A stretch of 64,000 bases of DNA, taken from contig JAFAER010000198.1 in assembly GCA_023423895.1 (NCBI GenBank), positions 30,189-94,188 of the forward strand. The letters run 5' to 3'. Origin of the DNA: Pseudomonadota bacterium. GTDB lineage: Bacteria > Myxococcota_A > Polyangia > Polyangiales > Polyangiaceae. Made by a program: the position numbers and the translations under genes. Numbering within the stretch: position 1 is the stretch's first letter; the number at the start of each line of letters is the position of its first letter. The notes under the pieces are model-generated. The model was not told the DNA's origin and made no database searches. It saw nothing but the letters and a program-made list of their open reading frames with translations. Below, one piece after another: positions 33,989-42,540 of the stretch.

Positions 33989-34997
33989 ACGGCCGCGGCA
34001 GCATCTGGTCGCGATCGCGCTCGCGGGCTCGATCCTCTCGTCGTCCGCGCTCGCGTCGGCGCAGGGCGCGGATGCCCAGCGAGCAGCCACGGCGCAAGGG
34101 TTGTTCGACACCGCCGTCGAGGAGATGAAGAAGGGCGACCTCGACTCGGCGTGTCCGCGGCTCGAAGAGGTCACGCGCCTCGTCCCCGACGCGGTCGGCG
34201 CGAAGGTCGAGCTCGCCCGGTGTTACGAGCGCTGGGGGCGGATCGCGAGCGCATGGACGCAGTGGACGCGCGTCGAGGCGCTCGCGAGGAGGAAGGGTCA
34301 ATCGGATCGGCAGACCGAGGCCGCAGCCCGCGCGGAGGCCCTCCGGTCACGCGTCGCTCGTTTGACGGTGGAGGTATCGTCGGATGCCGCTGCCACCCCG
34401 GGCCTCACCGTTCGACGAGGGCCGGTCGACGTCGGCAGGGCCCAGTGGGGGACCTCCGTGCCGATCGACACGGGCACCCACGAGATCGTCGCGACCGCGC
34501 CCGGATATGTCCCGTTTCGGACGTCGATCCGCATCGCCGCCGACGGCGATTCGCGCGTCGTGAAGGTCCCTGCGCTCGAGATGGCCGCCGCCGAGCCCGC
34601 CACCGCACCTCCGCCCGCACGCAGTCCTCTGCCCTCGGAGGACGGCTCTGCTGGGCAATGGCGGCAGCCCGTCGGCATCACCGCGGTTGCCGTCGGCGGA
34701 GCTGGCATTGCACTGGGCGGCGTGCTCGGCGTGCTCGCGATCGCGAAGAACGACGAGAGCAACGGCCCAGGCTTGTGCGACGCGGCGACCGATCGATGCT
34801 CGTTCGACGGGCGCGAGCTACGACGTGATGCGCTTGGGCTCGCGACTGGGTCGACGATCGCGTTCGTCGCGGGCGGGGTGATCGCTGCAGGCGGCCTGGT
34901 GCTCTGGCTCACTGCGCCGTCGAAGGACGGCGAGCGCGGGGCGGGCGCCTCCGTCGGCGTCGGTCCTCGCGGCGTCTGGCTGATGCACCGGTTCTGA
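33975..34997 (+). CDS. Exported TPR/PEGA-type membrane protein (kinase operon)
   Basis: The 340-residue protein begins with a signal peptide (LVAIALAGSILSSSALASA). A TPR-like part follows (GLFDTAVEEMKKGDLDSACPRLEEVTRLVPDA, KVELARCYERWGRIASAW), then a PEGA-like beta domain (LTVRRGPVDVGRAQWGTSVPIDTGTHEIVATAPGY, split by the usual GxHxI core). Two hydrophobic helices lie near the C-terminus (AVAVGGAGIALGGVLGVLAIA and STIAFVAGGVIAAGGLVLWL). The same layout occurs in the gene at 42537. It probably sits in the envelope next to the kinase system. The start overlaps the RCC1 gene by 14 nt. Confidence 0.7.
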   Translation: MRRSERPRQHLVAIALAGSILSSSALASAQGADAQRAATAQGLFDTAVEEMKKGDLDSACPRLEEVTRLVPDAVGAKVELARCYERWGRIASAWTQWTRVEALARRKGQSDRQTEAAARAEALRSRVARLTVEVSSDAAATPGLTVRRGPVDVGRAQWGTSVPIDTGTHEIVATAPGYVPFRTSIRIAADGDSRVVKVPALEMAAAEPATAPPPARSPLPSEDGSAGQWRQPVGITAVAVGGAGIALGGVLGVLAIAKNDESNGPGLCDAATDRCSFDGRELRRDALGLATGSTIAFVAGGVIAAGGLVLWLTAPSKDGERGAGASVGVGPRGVWLMHRF

Positions 34998-35050
34998 CCG
35001 ACCATTGCGCGCTCGGTTCGAGTGCGGTCGAGCGGTGTCGCGCAGCGAGC

Positions 35051-35404
35051 CTACTTCCAGCGCTCCCATACCTCCGGCTGATAGCCGAGCGTCGCTTCTT
35101 GCCCGCGCCTCACGATCGGCGTTCTGAGCAGCAACGGATCGTCGAGGAGCAACGCTTCGATGCGCGGGCCCGTAGGCGCGGAGTACTTCAGCCCCTTGTC
35201 GACGTAGCGTTTGCCGTCGCGATCGATCAGCGCCTCGACGCCGCCTACGCGGGCGGCGACGCTTCGGAGCTCGCCGGGTGACAGCCCCTTCTGGGAGAGA
35301 TCGACGCTCTGCACCTTCATGCCGCGCTCTTTGAACCAGCGCTCTGCCTTGCGGGTGTCCTGGCACTTCTTGGTACCGAAGATCTGGATGATGGCTCCCG
35401 ACAC
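35051..35404 (-). CDS. ArsC/Spx-family thioredoxin-fold protein
   Basis: The 117-residue protein has the family N-terminus (IIQIFGTKKCQDTRKAERWFKERG) with a single catalytic-type Cys in KKCQDTRKA, and the conserved arginine/proline segment LLLRTPIVRRG before the end. Length and motifs fit ArsC-like reductases of the Spx/YffB group. Arsenate reduction is not assured, since no arsenic genes are nearby. The GTG start is preceded by TACGCT with a 7-nt gap, so the mRNA may be leaderless. Confidence 0.8.
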   Translation of the reverse strand: MSGAIIQIFGTKKCQDTRKAERWFKERGMKVQSVDLSQKGLSPGELRSVAARVGGVEALIDRDGKRYVDKGLKYSAPTGPRIEALLLDDPLLLRTPIVRRGQEATLGYQPEVWERWK

Positions 35405-35411
35405 GCCCGGC

Positions 35412-35417
35412 AGCGTA
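35412..35417 (-). promoter_or_regulatory. -10-like TACGCT before ArsC-like gene
   Basis: Minus-strand TACGCT lies 7 nt before the GTG at 35404. The identical hexamer and spacing occur before the GTG at 41170. Confidence 0.35.
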
Positions 35418-35476
35418 GCGAGCGGGCGCGGCGGGCGCGCGCCATTTCTGAAGTTGCGCTTCCTCGTCGCGAGCGG

Positions 35477-36169
35477 TCACGCCTGCCGCGGTACGCGTCG
35501 GGCTTCGCTGGCGGGCTTCGTGCCGAGAAAGAGCACGTGTGACGCGCGGCCGCCCGTGCGGGCGGCGACGCGGAGGACTTCGGACTTGAATCCGAAGCGC
35601 GCGAGGCGCGCGGCATACTTTGCGTTCGGGCCTGCGGACCAAACGCAGAGCACGCCTCCAGGGGTGAGCGCGTTCCAGCATGCGCGTGTCCCTGCATCGC
35701 CGTAGAGACGTTGGTTCTCCGCTTGCGAGAGCGCCTCTGGCCCGTTGTCGACATCGAGGAGGATCACGTCGAACGCCTGCTTCGCCCGCGAGAGGACGTC
35801 GAACGCGTCGCCGACGACGACCTCGCAGCGCGGGTCGTCGAGCGCGCTGTCGTTTAGATGCTGGAGCAGCTTGCGGTTCCACGTGACGAGCGCCGGGACC
35901 AGCTCTGCGACCGTGACGTGTGCGCTTGCCGGCAACAGGTCCAGCGTCGCGCGCAACGTGTAGCCGAGACCGAGTCCGCCGATGAGGACACGCCGAGGCG
36001 CCGTGACCCGCTCGAGGGCGCGTTCCGCGAGCGCGATCTCGGACTGGTGGACCCGATTCGACATGAGCACGTGCTGATCGACACGGACGACCCACTCGTC
36101 GCCACGGCGAGCCAGAACGAACTCGCTCTTTCCCACGCGGGCCGTCTCGACCGTCGTCCACTTGAGCAT
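35477..36169 (-). CDS. Spermidine-synthase-like methyltransferase-fold protein
   Basis: This 230-residue protein contains the nucleotide-binding loop RRVLIGGLGLGYTLRATLD, the acidic strand end TVAELVPALVTWNR and the VVGDAFDVL and DVILLDVDNGPEAL motifs of the spermidine synthase/class I methyltransferase fold. The N-terminal beta region is short and the catalytic Asp arrangement for polyamine transfer is not fully evident. It could therefore be a methyltransferase-like paralogue of SpeE, of the kind common in bacteria. Isolated between the ArsC-like gene and a small helical protein. Confidence 0.75.
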   Translation of the reverse strand: MLKWTTVETARVGKSEFVLARRGDEWVVRVDQHVLMSNRVHQSEIALAERALERVTAPRRVLIGGLGLGYTLRATLDLLPASAHVTVAELVPALVTWNRKLLQHLNDSALDDPRCEVVVGDAFDVLSRAKQAFDVILLDVDNGPEALSQAENQRLYGDAGTRACWNALTPGGVLCVWSAGPNAKYAARLARFGFKSEVLRVAARTGGRASHVLFLGTKPASEARRVPRQA

Positions 36170-36274
36170 CGCGTATGGCTCAGGCGCTTCGATGAAGCAT
36201 GACGGGCGGCTGCTTTCGTCGCATGTCTGGTCGAGCGCTCACGTCGAGGTGCGTTCCGTCGAGTGCCATGAACG

Positions 36275-36547
36275 CTATGTCTCCGTCGGCCGCACGGGCG
36301 GCGATGACGGCGTGGGCCGCTCTGCGGGCTCTTCGGCTGCGGTCGTCGCTTCGGCTGCCGTCGCGTTTGCCTCGGCCGCCTTCGCCGCGGCGGCCTGTGC
36401 TGCGCGGAGCTTCCGTTCCTCGGCCTCTCGCTTCTGCTTCGCGACCTGGCGTGCCTTGAAGGCGCGTGCCTGGGCGGAAGTGGCGGCGTTGTTGATCTGC
36501 GTGCGCGTGTTGTGGAGGTTCGCACGCACCGTAGCGCCTTTGCCCAT
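36275..36547 (-). CDS. Small Ala/Lys-rich helical protein
   Basis: The 90-residue product starts at MGKGATVRANLHNTRTQINN and continues as a long charged helix (FKARQVAKQKREAEERKLRAAQ) followed by an Ala/Glu/Thr/Pro-rich tail. It is probably a coiled-coil or nucleic-acid-associated protein; I cannot name it. TACACT lies 6 nt before the ATG with no Shine-Dalgarno, fitting a leaderless message. A frame extending upstream to 36688 lacks this support. Confidence 0.5.
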   Translation of the reverse strand: MGKGATVRANLHNTRTQINNAATSAQARAFKARQVAKQKREAEERKLRAAQAAAAKAAEANATAAEATTAAEEPAERPTPSSPPVRPTET

Positions 36548-36553
36548 CGAGTC

Positions 36554-36559
36554 AGTGTA
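36554..36559 (-). promoter_or_regulatory. -10-like TACACT before small helical protein
   Basis: Minus-strand TACACT is separated by six bases from the ATG at 36547, the spacing expected for a transcript starting at the AUG. Confidence 0.4.
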
Positions 36560-36780
36560 CTCCGATCTTCGACGTGTCGGGCACCGGACAGCCGTCGCGC
36601 AACGACCTTCGGAGGGCGAGCTCGGACGGGGCCGGCTGCGGCCGTTACTCCCTCGCAGGTCAGTTGCCTCGTTCACTGAGCTCGGCAACTAGCTCGAAGA
36701 GGCGGTCGGGCTCGACGACGAACAGCGAGAGCTCATGCGTTGTCCGCTCCGACAGGTCTGACTCCCGTCGTCGAACGCGT

Positions 36781-37428
36781 TCACGGCATCAGGCTCCCTG
36801 GCTCGATCGCGAGATCGACGGACATGCGCGGTGCTTCGCCGGAGATCAGCCCGATGCCGCGCGCCGTGTCGATCGACGCGTAGGGGTGAGGCCTCGTGCG
36901 CGGCCCTTGCTCGTCGAAGGAGACGTCGTAGCGACCGTCGTTGTGGCTTGCATCGCTCGTGACCGTTAGTGCGGTGCCGGTCGCGGCGGCGGCCCGCTGG
37001 CTGTACAGCTTGACGCCATCGCACGTCACGACGATCTCGCGAACGCCTTGAAGGGCTTGCCCCCGATAGTCGATGCGCGCGCCGATCTGGCACGTCGCGC
37101 CAGGGCTCACTCCGGCAGCTCCGGACGCGTCGGTCACCCTTGCGCGCCACGACGCCTGGATCGAGAAGACCGGCGCGACCTCGCGCGTCCTGGCGGGCCT
37201 ACGAGCAACAGCCGCCCCGACGCCGGCCGCGAGCACGCCCGTCATCACGCCCACGATCAGAGGGAGCGTGCGGTTCTTCGGCGGACTCACGGTTCGACCG
37301 TGTTGGCCCGGAGGCGCTCGGCCTTCAGCTTCAGCCTTCAGGTGCGCGATTTCGGCTTCGAGAGCGGCCTGCCTGGCCAGCAGCGCAGCGTGCTCGTCGC
37401 GGTATCCGGGCTTGCTCATCGTGGACAT
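36781..37428 (-). CDS. Hypothetical membrane protein with N-terminal coiled coil
   Basis: Of 215 residues, the first ~45 form a short coiled coil (EHAALLARQAALEAEIAHLKAEAEG). One transmembrane helix follows (LPLIVGVMTGVLAAGVGAAVA), and the remaining ~130 residues are beta-rich and external, with two cysteines (ATCQIGARIDY, IVVTCDGVKLY). The alternative start at 37419 would remove three residues. It begins 66 nt after the kinase gene on the same strand and may be its partner. I do not recognise the external domain. Confidence 0.6.
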   Translation of the reverse strand: MSTMSKPGYRDEHAALLARQAALEAEIAHLKAEAEGRAPPGQHGRTVSPPKNRTLPLIVGVMTGVLAAGVGAAVARRPARTREVAPVFSIQASWRARVTDASGAAGVSPGATCQIGARIDYRGQALQGVREIVVTCDGVKLYSQRAAAATGTALTVTSDASHNDGRYDVSFDEQGPRTRPHPYASIDTARGIGLISGEAPRMSVDLAIEPGSLMP

Positions 37429-37494
37429 TGGACCACGAGTCACTGCAAATCCTTCCACGTTGCAGCACCTCGACCGTTCGGCGGTCTTGCTCCC

Positions 37495-38862
37495 TCAGTA
37501 CGGATTCTCGGAGATCGGCAGTTTCGGCGCACGGTTCGGTGAGCGAGCTCCGCCACGCGCAGCCGGGCGCACGGACGGGAGAGCTGGAGTGGCCGACGGG
37601 ACGGGCGGCGGCGCCGCGTTGCTCGGCGCGGCGAGCGAGCCCTCGGGTTTGGGATCGGTCGTTGGCGCCGTCGTCATGACCGTCGGTGGCGACGCATTCG
37701 ACGGCGAGGTCCGCGTCTCTTTCGCTCCGAGGACGGCGAACGCGCCGGCGATGGGCGCAGCGAGCATCACGCCGACGACCAATCCCCACGCCCACCGAGG
37801 TCGCTTCGGGGAGGCACGTTCCGACCTCCTCGGCGCGCTCACGGCACGCCTCAACATTTCCTCCCGATCCGCGAGCTCACGCGCCGCGTGCGTGCGCACG
37901 TACTCGCCGACCGCCTCTGGCCGGACACGAATCCCTGCTCGTGTTGCCGCCGCGAGGAGCTCCTCGAGCATTTCGGCAGCCGTCGCGTACCGTGCTTCTC
38001 GGTCCCGTGCGAGGGCTCGGAGGATCACTTCGTCGAGCTCCTCCGGCACGGTCGCTTCGACGGCACTCGGGCGGGGCACCCGCTGCGTCTGGATCCGATG
38101 CACGGTGACGAAGTGGTCCGCGTCGCCGAAGAGGCGTCGTTCGACGAGACACTCCCACGACATCGCTCCGAGCGAGAAGACGTCACTTCGGCGATCGAGC
38201 GCCTCCCCGCGACTCTGTTCGGGTGAGAAGTACGCGACCTTGCCCTGCGCCCATCCGGTCGTCGAACGATCGGGGCCCTCGAGAGGACGCGCGATCCCGA
38301 AGTCCGTGATCTTCGCGATGCCGTCGATCCCTACGAGCACGTTGTGTGGTGAGACGTCGCGATGCACGACCCCGAGCGGAGTACCGTCGACCCCACGAGC
38401 TTCGTGCGCCGCCTCGAGACCACGGAGGACATCGGCGATGATGGAGACGGCGACGTCGACCGGCAGCGCGCCACGACGAAGGAGGGTCTGGAGCGTGACA
38501 CCCTCGACGTACGGCATGACCAGGTAGGGCTGGCCCTGCGCATCACCGACCTCGAAGACGTCGACGACGTTCGTGTGACGGATCGCGCTCGCGACCTTGG
38601 CCTCCCGAACGAAGCGCCTGCGGTAAGCGTCGTCCGACCCGTTCTGATGGTGGTGGGCGAACTTCACGGCGACGATGCGCAACAGGTCTGGGCTCTTGTC
38701 GTCGAGCGCCAGCCATACGCTTCCGCCCCCGCCGGCCGCGATGGGGGCGAGGACCGAGTACGCGCCGACCTTCGCCCTGGGCGGAGCAGGAGGCTCCCGT
38801 GACGAAGTGCTCGCAGCGGCAGCCGGCTCGCGCATGCTCCTCGTCACGTCTTCCGTCGGCAT
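37495..38862 (-). CDS. Ser/Thr protein kinase with transmembrane segment
   Basis: This 455-residue kinase has the glycine loop IAAGGGGSVWLA, VAVK lysine, HRDVSPHN catalytic loop (Lys replaced by Ser, a variant frequent in myxobacterial kinases), DFGIA and the SPEQ activation end. The kinase domain ends around residue 300. A basic stretch, one transmembrane helix (WAWGLVVGVMLAAPIAGAFAVL) and a Thr/Ala/Pro-rich tail follow. The ATG at 38862 follows TACGAT by 12 nt; a second in-frame ATG lies nine codons later. It diverges from the GH71 gene with a 178-nt shared upstream region. Confidence 0.85.
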   Translation of the reverse strand: MPTEDVTRSMREPAAAASTSSREPPAPPRAKVGAYSVLAPIAAGGGGSVWLALDDKSPDLLRIVAVKFAHHHQNGSDDAYRRRFVREAKVASAIRHTNVVDVFEVGDAQGQPYLVMPYVEGVTLQTLLRRGALPVDVAVSIIADVLRGLEAAHEARGVDGTPLGVVHRDVSPHNVLVGIDGIAKITDFGIARPLEGPDRSTTGWAQGKVAYFSPEQSRGEALDRRSDVFSLGAMSWECLVERRLFGDADHFVTVHRIQTQRVPRPSAVEATVPEELDEVILRALARDREARYATAAEMLEELLAAATRAGIRVRPEAVGEYVRTHAARELADREEMLRRAVSAPRRSERASPKRPRWAWGLVVGVMLAAPIAGAFAVLGAKETRTSPSNASPPTVMTTAPTTDPKPEGSLAAPSNAAPPPVPSATPALPSVRPAARGGARSPNRAPKLPISENPY

Positions 38863-39040
38863 CTGCTGATGCCCATCGTAGCAAGGCGCTCGAGTGTAAC
38901 GGCGCCGAGATCCAGTGTATCGCCGGCGCAACAGTCGCGAAGGCGCGCTGCAGCGGCGCGAACCTGCGCCGAATGCCTGGCTTTTTCGTCGCCAGACTCC
39001 TTCCGCGCGATCGGCACGAGCTCTGCAACCCGGCCCCACG

Positions 39041-41122
39041 ATGCCGATCCGTACGCGAACCCTCCTCTCCGCCCTTCTCGCCGCGACCACCTTGTTCTGC
39101 TGCCAAGGTGCCGACCTCGATCCCGACAGCGAGCCCGTAGGCGTCTCCTCGTCCGAGCTCGCCACCTCCCTCATCGCGAAGGGGAGCTCGTGGCGATTCT
39201 CCGACATCGGGGGCTATCCCGGGGCCGCGTGGACGACCGCCGGGTTCGTGGACACCTCCTGGAAGCAGGGCGCTTCGCAGATCGGTTACGGTGACGGCGA
39301 CGAGAAGACCGTCGCGTCGTACGGCCCGCAGCCGTCGAAGAAGTACACGACGACCTACTTCCGTAAGACCTTCCGCGTCGAGGACGCTTCGCTCATCACG
39401 TCGTCCCAGCTGCAGGTCCTGAGGGACGACGGCGCCGTCGTCTACCTCAATGGCAAGGAAGTCTTCCGGACCAACATGCCGTCGGGCGTCATCACCAACG
39501 CGACGTTCGCGAGCTCGGTCATCGCCGGAAGCGCCGAGAACGCGTGGGTCTCGACGTCCATCCCTCGCAGTGCCTTCGTCTCCGGCACGAACGTCATCTC
39601 CGTCGAAGTTCATCAGTCGGACCTCTTGTCGAGTGACCTCTCGTTCGATCTGAGCCTGAGCGCCGAGGTGTCGGCGCCACCCCCGACGCCGACGCCGACG
39701 CCGCCACCGCCTGGTCCAAGCCCGTCGACGTCCTGCTTTCCCTTCGATCCTCCGGCGCTGTCGACCCTGCGCGCGTCCTCGAAGAAGGTCTTCGCTCACT
39801 ACTTCTCGCCGTATCCCATCTCGCTCGACAACGCGGATCCCGCGTCCGACTACTATCAGCGCCACTATCTCCAGCCTTCGGGCGAGTCGGGAAAGTTCGC
39901 CTACTGCGGTGGCTTCCTCAAGCAGCGGCCTCTTCCGCAGCCGCGACGCACCACGGGTGATTACGAGGTCGCGAACTTCGAGCAGGAGGTTCGCCGCGCG
40001 ATCAGCCTCGGGATCGACGGGTTCACCTACGACATCCTGAACTACACCGGGACGCACTGGAACCGCTTCCAGAAGCTCCTGACCGCGGCCAAGAACGTCG
40101 ACCCGGCGTTTCGTATCGTGCTCATGCCCGACATGTCGGCCACGTACAAGGGAGACGACGCCTCTGCGCGCACGGCCTTCGTCGACTCGATCGCGTCGGT
40201 GGCATCGCACCCTTCGACCTACCGTTTGCCCGACGGCCGCCTGCTCCTCGCGCCCTTCGGGGCGGACAAGCGAACACCTGCATGGTGGAACGGCACTCTG
40301 AGCGCGCTCGCGGCCAAAGGCATTCCCGCGACGCTCTGGCCCGTCTTCGTGTCGCCGTGGAACGCGGCCACGAAGAACCTCGACGCGGTTGCAGACGTCT
40401 ACGGTACGTCGTCGTGGGGAACGCGCACGGTCACGGGAGCACCGGGGCAGGTCACCAACGCGCAGCAGGCGCACGCGCTCGGGCTCAAGTGGATGACGTC
40501 CATTGCTCCTCAGGACTCACGCCCGAAGGATCTCGTCTTCACCGAAGCGAACAACACCCAGGCCATGCGCGCGTTGTGGGACGCCGCTCGTCAGGGCGAT
40601 GCGGACTGGGTGCAGCTCGTAACCTGGAACGACTACTCCGAAGCGACGGAGTTCTCTCCCTCGACGGGCACGCAGTGGGCGATCTTCGACCTGACCGCGT
40701 ACTACACCACGTGGTTCAAGACCGGCGTTCAGCCGGCCATCAAGCGCGACGCGATCTACTACTCGCATCGACTGAGCTCGACGACGGCGGCGCCTGACCT
40801 CTCGAAGCAGCGCGAGCCGTACAGGGTCGTCAACGGAGCCGCCGCGTCGAACGAGATCGAGCTCCTCGCGTTCCTGACCGCGCCGGCGACCCTCAGGATC
40901 TCGGTCGGGGGCTCCGTCCAGAGCAAGGACTTCCCCGCCGGAATCCAGTCGTTCCGGATCCCGATCCGGGAGGGCACGCCGACGTTCCAGATTCTACGCA
41001 ACGGCGCTTCGGTGGCCTCGGTGACGAGCGCGTTCCCGATCAGTAACCAGATCACCTACCAGGATCTCCTCTATCGATCCGGCGGGAGCCTTACCTGCGA
41101 TCGCAGCGCTCTCATGAAGTGA
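39041..41122 (+). CDS. Secreted GH71 endo-alpha-1,3-glucanase (mutanase-like)
   Basis: The 693-residue protein has a signal with possible lipobox (TTLFCC). A beta-sandwich of ~165 residues follows (WRFSDIGGYPGAAWTTAGF to SDLLSSDLSFDLSLSA), carbohydrate-binding in style, then a Pro/Thr linker. The GH71 catalytic domain reads KKVFAHYFSPYPISLDN, ISLGIDGFTYDILNYTG, FRIVLMPDMSATY, PAWWNGTLSALAAKG and WVQLVTWNDYSEATEFSP. A small C-terminal beta domain ends the protein. The family hydrolyses alpha-1,3-glucan, a fungal cell-wall and dental-plaque polymer. In a predatory myxobacterium it points to fungal or biofilm degradation. The ATG is a clean signal-peptide start. Confidence 0.8.
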   Translation: MPIRTRTLLSALLAATTLFCCQGADLDPDSEPVGVSSSELATSLIAKGSSWRFSDIGGYPGAAWTTAGFVDTSWKQGASQIGYGDGDEKTVASYGPQPSKKYTTTYFRKTFRVEDASLITSSQLQVLRDDGAVVYLNGKEVFRTNMPSGVITNATFASSVIAGSAENAWVSTSIPRSAFVSGTNVISVEVHQSDLLSSDLSFDLSLSAEVSAPPPTPTPTPPPPGPSPSTSCFPFDPPALSTLRASSKKVFAHYFSPYPISLDNADPASDYYQRHYLQPSGESGKFAYCGGFLKQRPLPQPRRTTGDYEVANFEQEVRRAISLGIDGFTYDILNYTGTHWNRFQKLLTAAKNVDPAFRIVLMPDMSATYKGDDASARTAFVDSIASVASHPSTYRLPDGRLLLAPFGADKRTPAWWNGTLSALAAKGIPATLWPVFVSPWNAATKNLDAVADVYGTSSWGTRTVTGAPGQVTNAQQAHALGLKWMTSIAPQDSRPKDLVFTEANNTQAMRALWDAARQGDADWVQLVTWNDYSEATEFSPSTGTQWAIFDLTAYYTTWFKTGVQPAIKRDAIYYSHRLSSTTAAPDLSKQREPYRVVNGAAASNEIELLAFLTAPATLRISVGGSVQSKDFPAGIQSFRIPIREGTPTFQILRNGASVASVTSAFPISNQITYQDLLYRSGGSLTCDRSALMK

Positions 41123-41156
41123 CCACAGACCAAGCACCTCGGTATGGGCGTGGTGC

Positions 41157-41162
41157 TACGCT
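41157..41162 (+). promoter_or_regulatory. -10-like TACGCT before FHA/sigma-54 activator
   Basis: TACGCT is separated by 7 nt (a T/C tract) from the GTG at 41170, supporting that start over the GTG at 41119 that overlaps the GH71 stop. Confidence 0.35.
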
Positions 41163-41169
41163 TTTTCCC

Positions 41170-42540
41170 GTGACCGTCACGCGTGCCGAGCACGGCATCA
41201 ACGTCCTCACGATTCGCCGTGCAACCGTGCGCGTGGAAGGTGCCCAGGAAGCGGCACAACAGCTGCGCATCGAAGATCCGATCCCGCTGACGATCGGTAC
41301 CGCTCCAGACTCGGCGCTTCGGCTGCGCGACGAGCACGCTTCGCGCCGCCATCTGCGGATCGCGCTCGTCGACAAGGGCGTGGCCATCACGGATGAAGGC
41401 AGCCGAAACGGCACGTGGCTCGGAGGCGTGCGGATCACGAACGCGCTTCTCACGACCGACACTCGGCTGCGCGTCGGTGGCACGACGCTTCTCGTCACGC
41501 TCGACACCGATGCGTCCGAAGTCCCGCTGAGCGAGACGTCGTCGTTCGGTGGCGCGCGCGGCCTCTCCGCGGTGACCAGGCACGTCTTCGCGCGGCTCGA
41601 GCGCGCAGCCGAGGCCGACATCGCTGTCCTCCTCGAGGGCGAGAGCGGTGTCGGAAAAGAGGTGCTCGCGCGCGCGATTCACGCATCGTCACGGCGCGCG
41701 GCGGGACCGCTCGTCACCGTCGACTGCGGCGCGATCACCGCGAGCTTGTTCGAGAGTGAGCTCTTCGGACACGAGCGCGGGGCGTTCACCGGCGCCGAGG
41801 CCGCGCGCGAGGGCCTCGTTACGAGAGCGCACGGTGGCACGCTCTTCCTGGACGAGATCGGAGAGCTGCCGCTCGAGCTGCAACCGAAGCTCCTGCGGCT
41901 CCTCGAGCTCCACGAGATGAGGCCCGTGGGAAGTCGCGACGTACGCCGCGTCGACGTCCGCGTCATCGCGGCGACCAACCGCGCGCTCTTGTCGGAAGTG
42001 CAGGCCGGGCGCTTCCGGAAAGATCTCTACTACCGGCTCGCCGTTGCACGCGTGAACGTCCCGGCCCTGCGCGATCGACCCGAGGACATCGAGCTCCTCG
42101 CAACGAGCTTCTTTCGCGAGGCCGTCCGCGACGACCAAGCCGAGCTGCCCGCCGACGTTCTCGCGCTCTTCCGCGCGTACCAGTGGCCCGGAAATGTCCG
42201 CGAGTTGAAGAACGTCGTTCAACGTTACGCTCATCTCGGATTCTCCGAAGGCGATCTCTTCGATCCGACCGAGCCGTCGCCGTCCTCGTCGTCGCCCTCG
42301 GGAGCTCAGTCGGCATCGATGGCCAGCTTGCCGGCGGAGCTGCTCGATCTGCCCTATCACCAGGCACGTCAGCGGTTGCTCGAGCGGTTCGAAATGGCGT
42401 ACGTCCCGCACGTGCTGGCGCGCGCGGGGGGCGTCGTCTCGCGGGCGGCGGAGCTGGCGCGCATCGCGCGCCCCACGTTCTATCGTCTCGTCGAACGTCT
42501 CCAAGCACGGGGCGACGGTTCGGGGGCGTCGAGTCCGTGA
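41170..42540 (+). CDS. Sigma-54-dependent activator with N-terminal FHA domain
   Basis: The 456-residue regulator begins with an FHA phosphothreonine-binding domain (IPLTIGTAPDSALRLRDEHASRRHLRI, GSRNGTWLGGVRI). An AAA+ domain follows with Walker A GESGVGKEV, the sigma-54 contact GAFTGA, Walker B GGTLFLDEIGELP and the arginine-finger region KDLYYRLAVARVNVPALRDR. A Fis-type helix-turn-helix closes the protein (GVVSRAAELARIARPTFYRLVERL). FHA activators are driven by Ser/Thr kinases in myxobacteria. Two kinases in this window are candidate inputs. The stop overlaps the next gene by 4 nt (GTGA). Confidence 0.9.
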   Translation: MTVTRAEHGINVLTIRRATVRVEGAQEAAQQLRIEDPIPLTIGTAPDSALRLRDEHASRRHLRIALVDKGVAITDEGSRNGTWLGGVRITNALLTTDTRLRVGGTTLLVTLDTDASEVPLSETSSFGGARGLSAVTRHVFARLERAAEADIAVLLEGESGVGKEVLARAIHASSRRAAGPLVTVDCGAITASLFESELFGHERGAFTGAEAAREGLVTRAHGGTLFLDEIGELPLELQPKLLRLLELHEMRPVGSRDVRRVDVRVIAATNRALLSEVQAGRFRKDLYYRLAVARVNVPALRDRPEDIELLATSFFREAVRDDQAELPADVLALFRAYQWPGNVRELKNVVQRYAHLGFSEGDLFDPTEPSPSSSSPSGAQSASMASLPAELLDLPYHQARQRLLERFEMAYVPHVLARAGGVVSRAAELARIARPTFYRLVERLQARGDGSGASSP

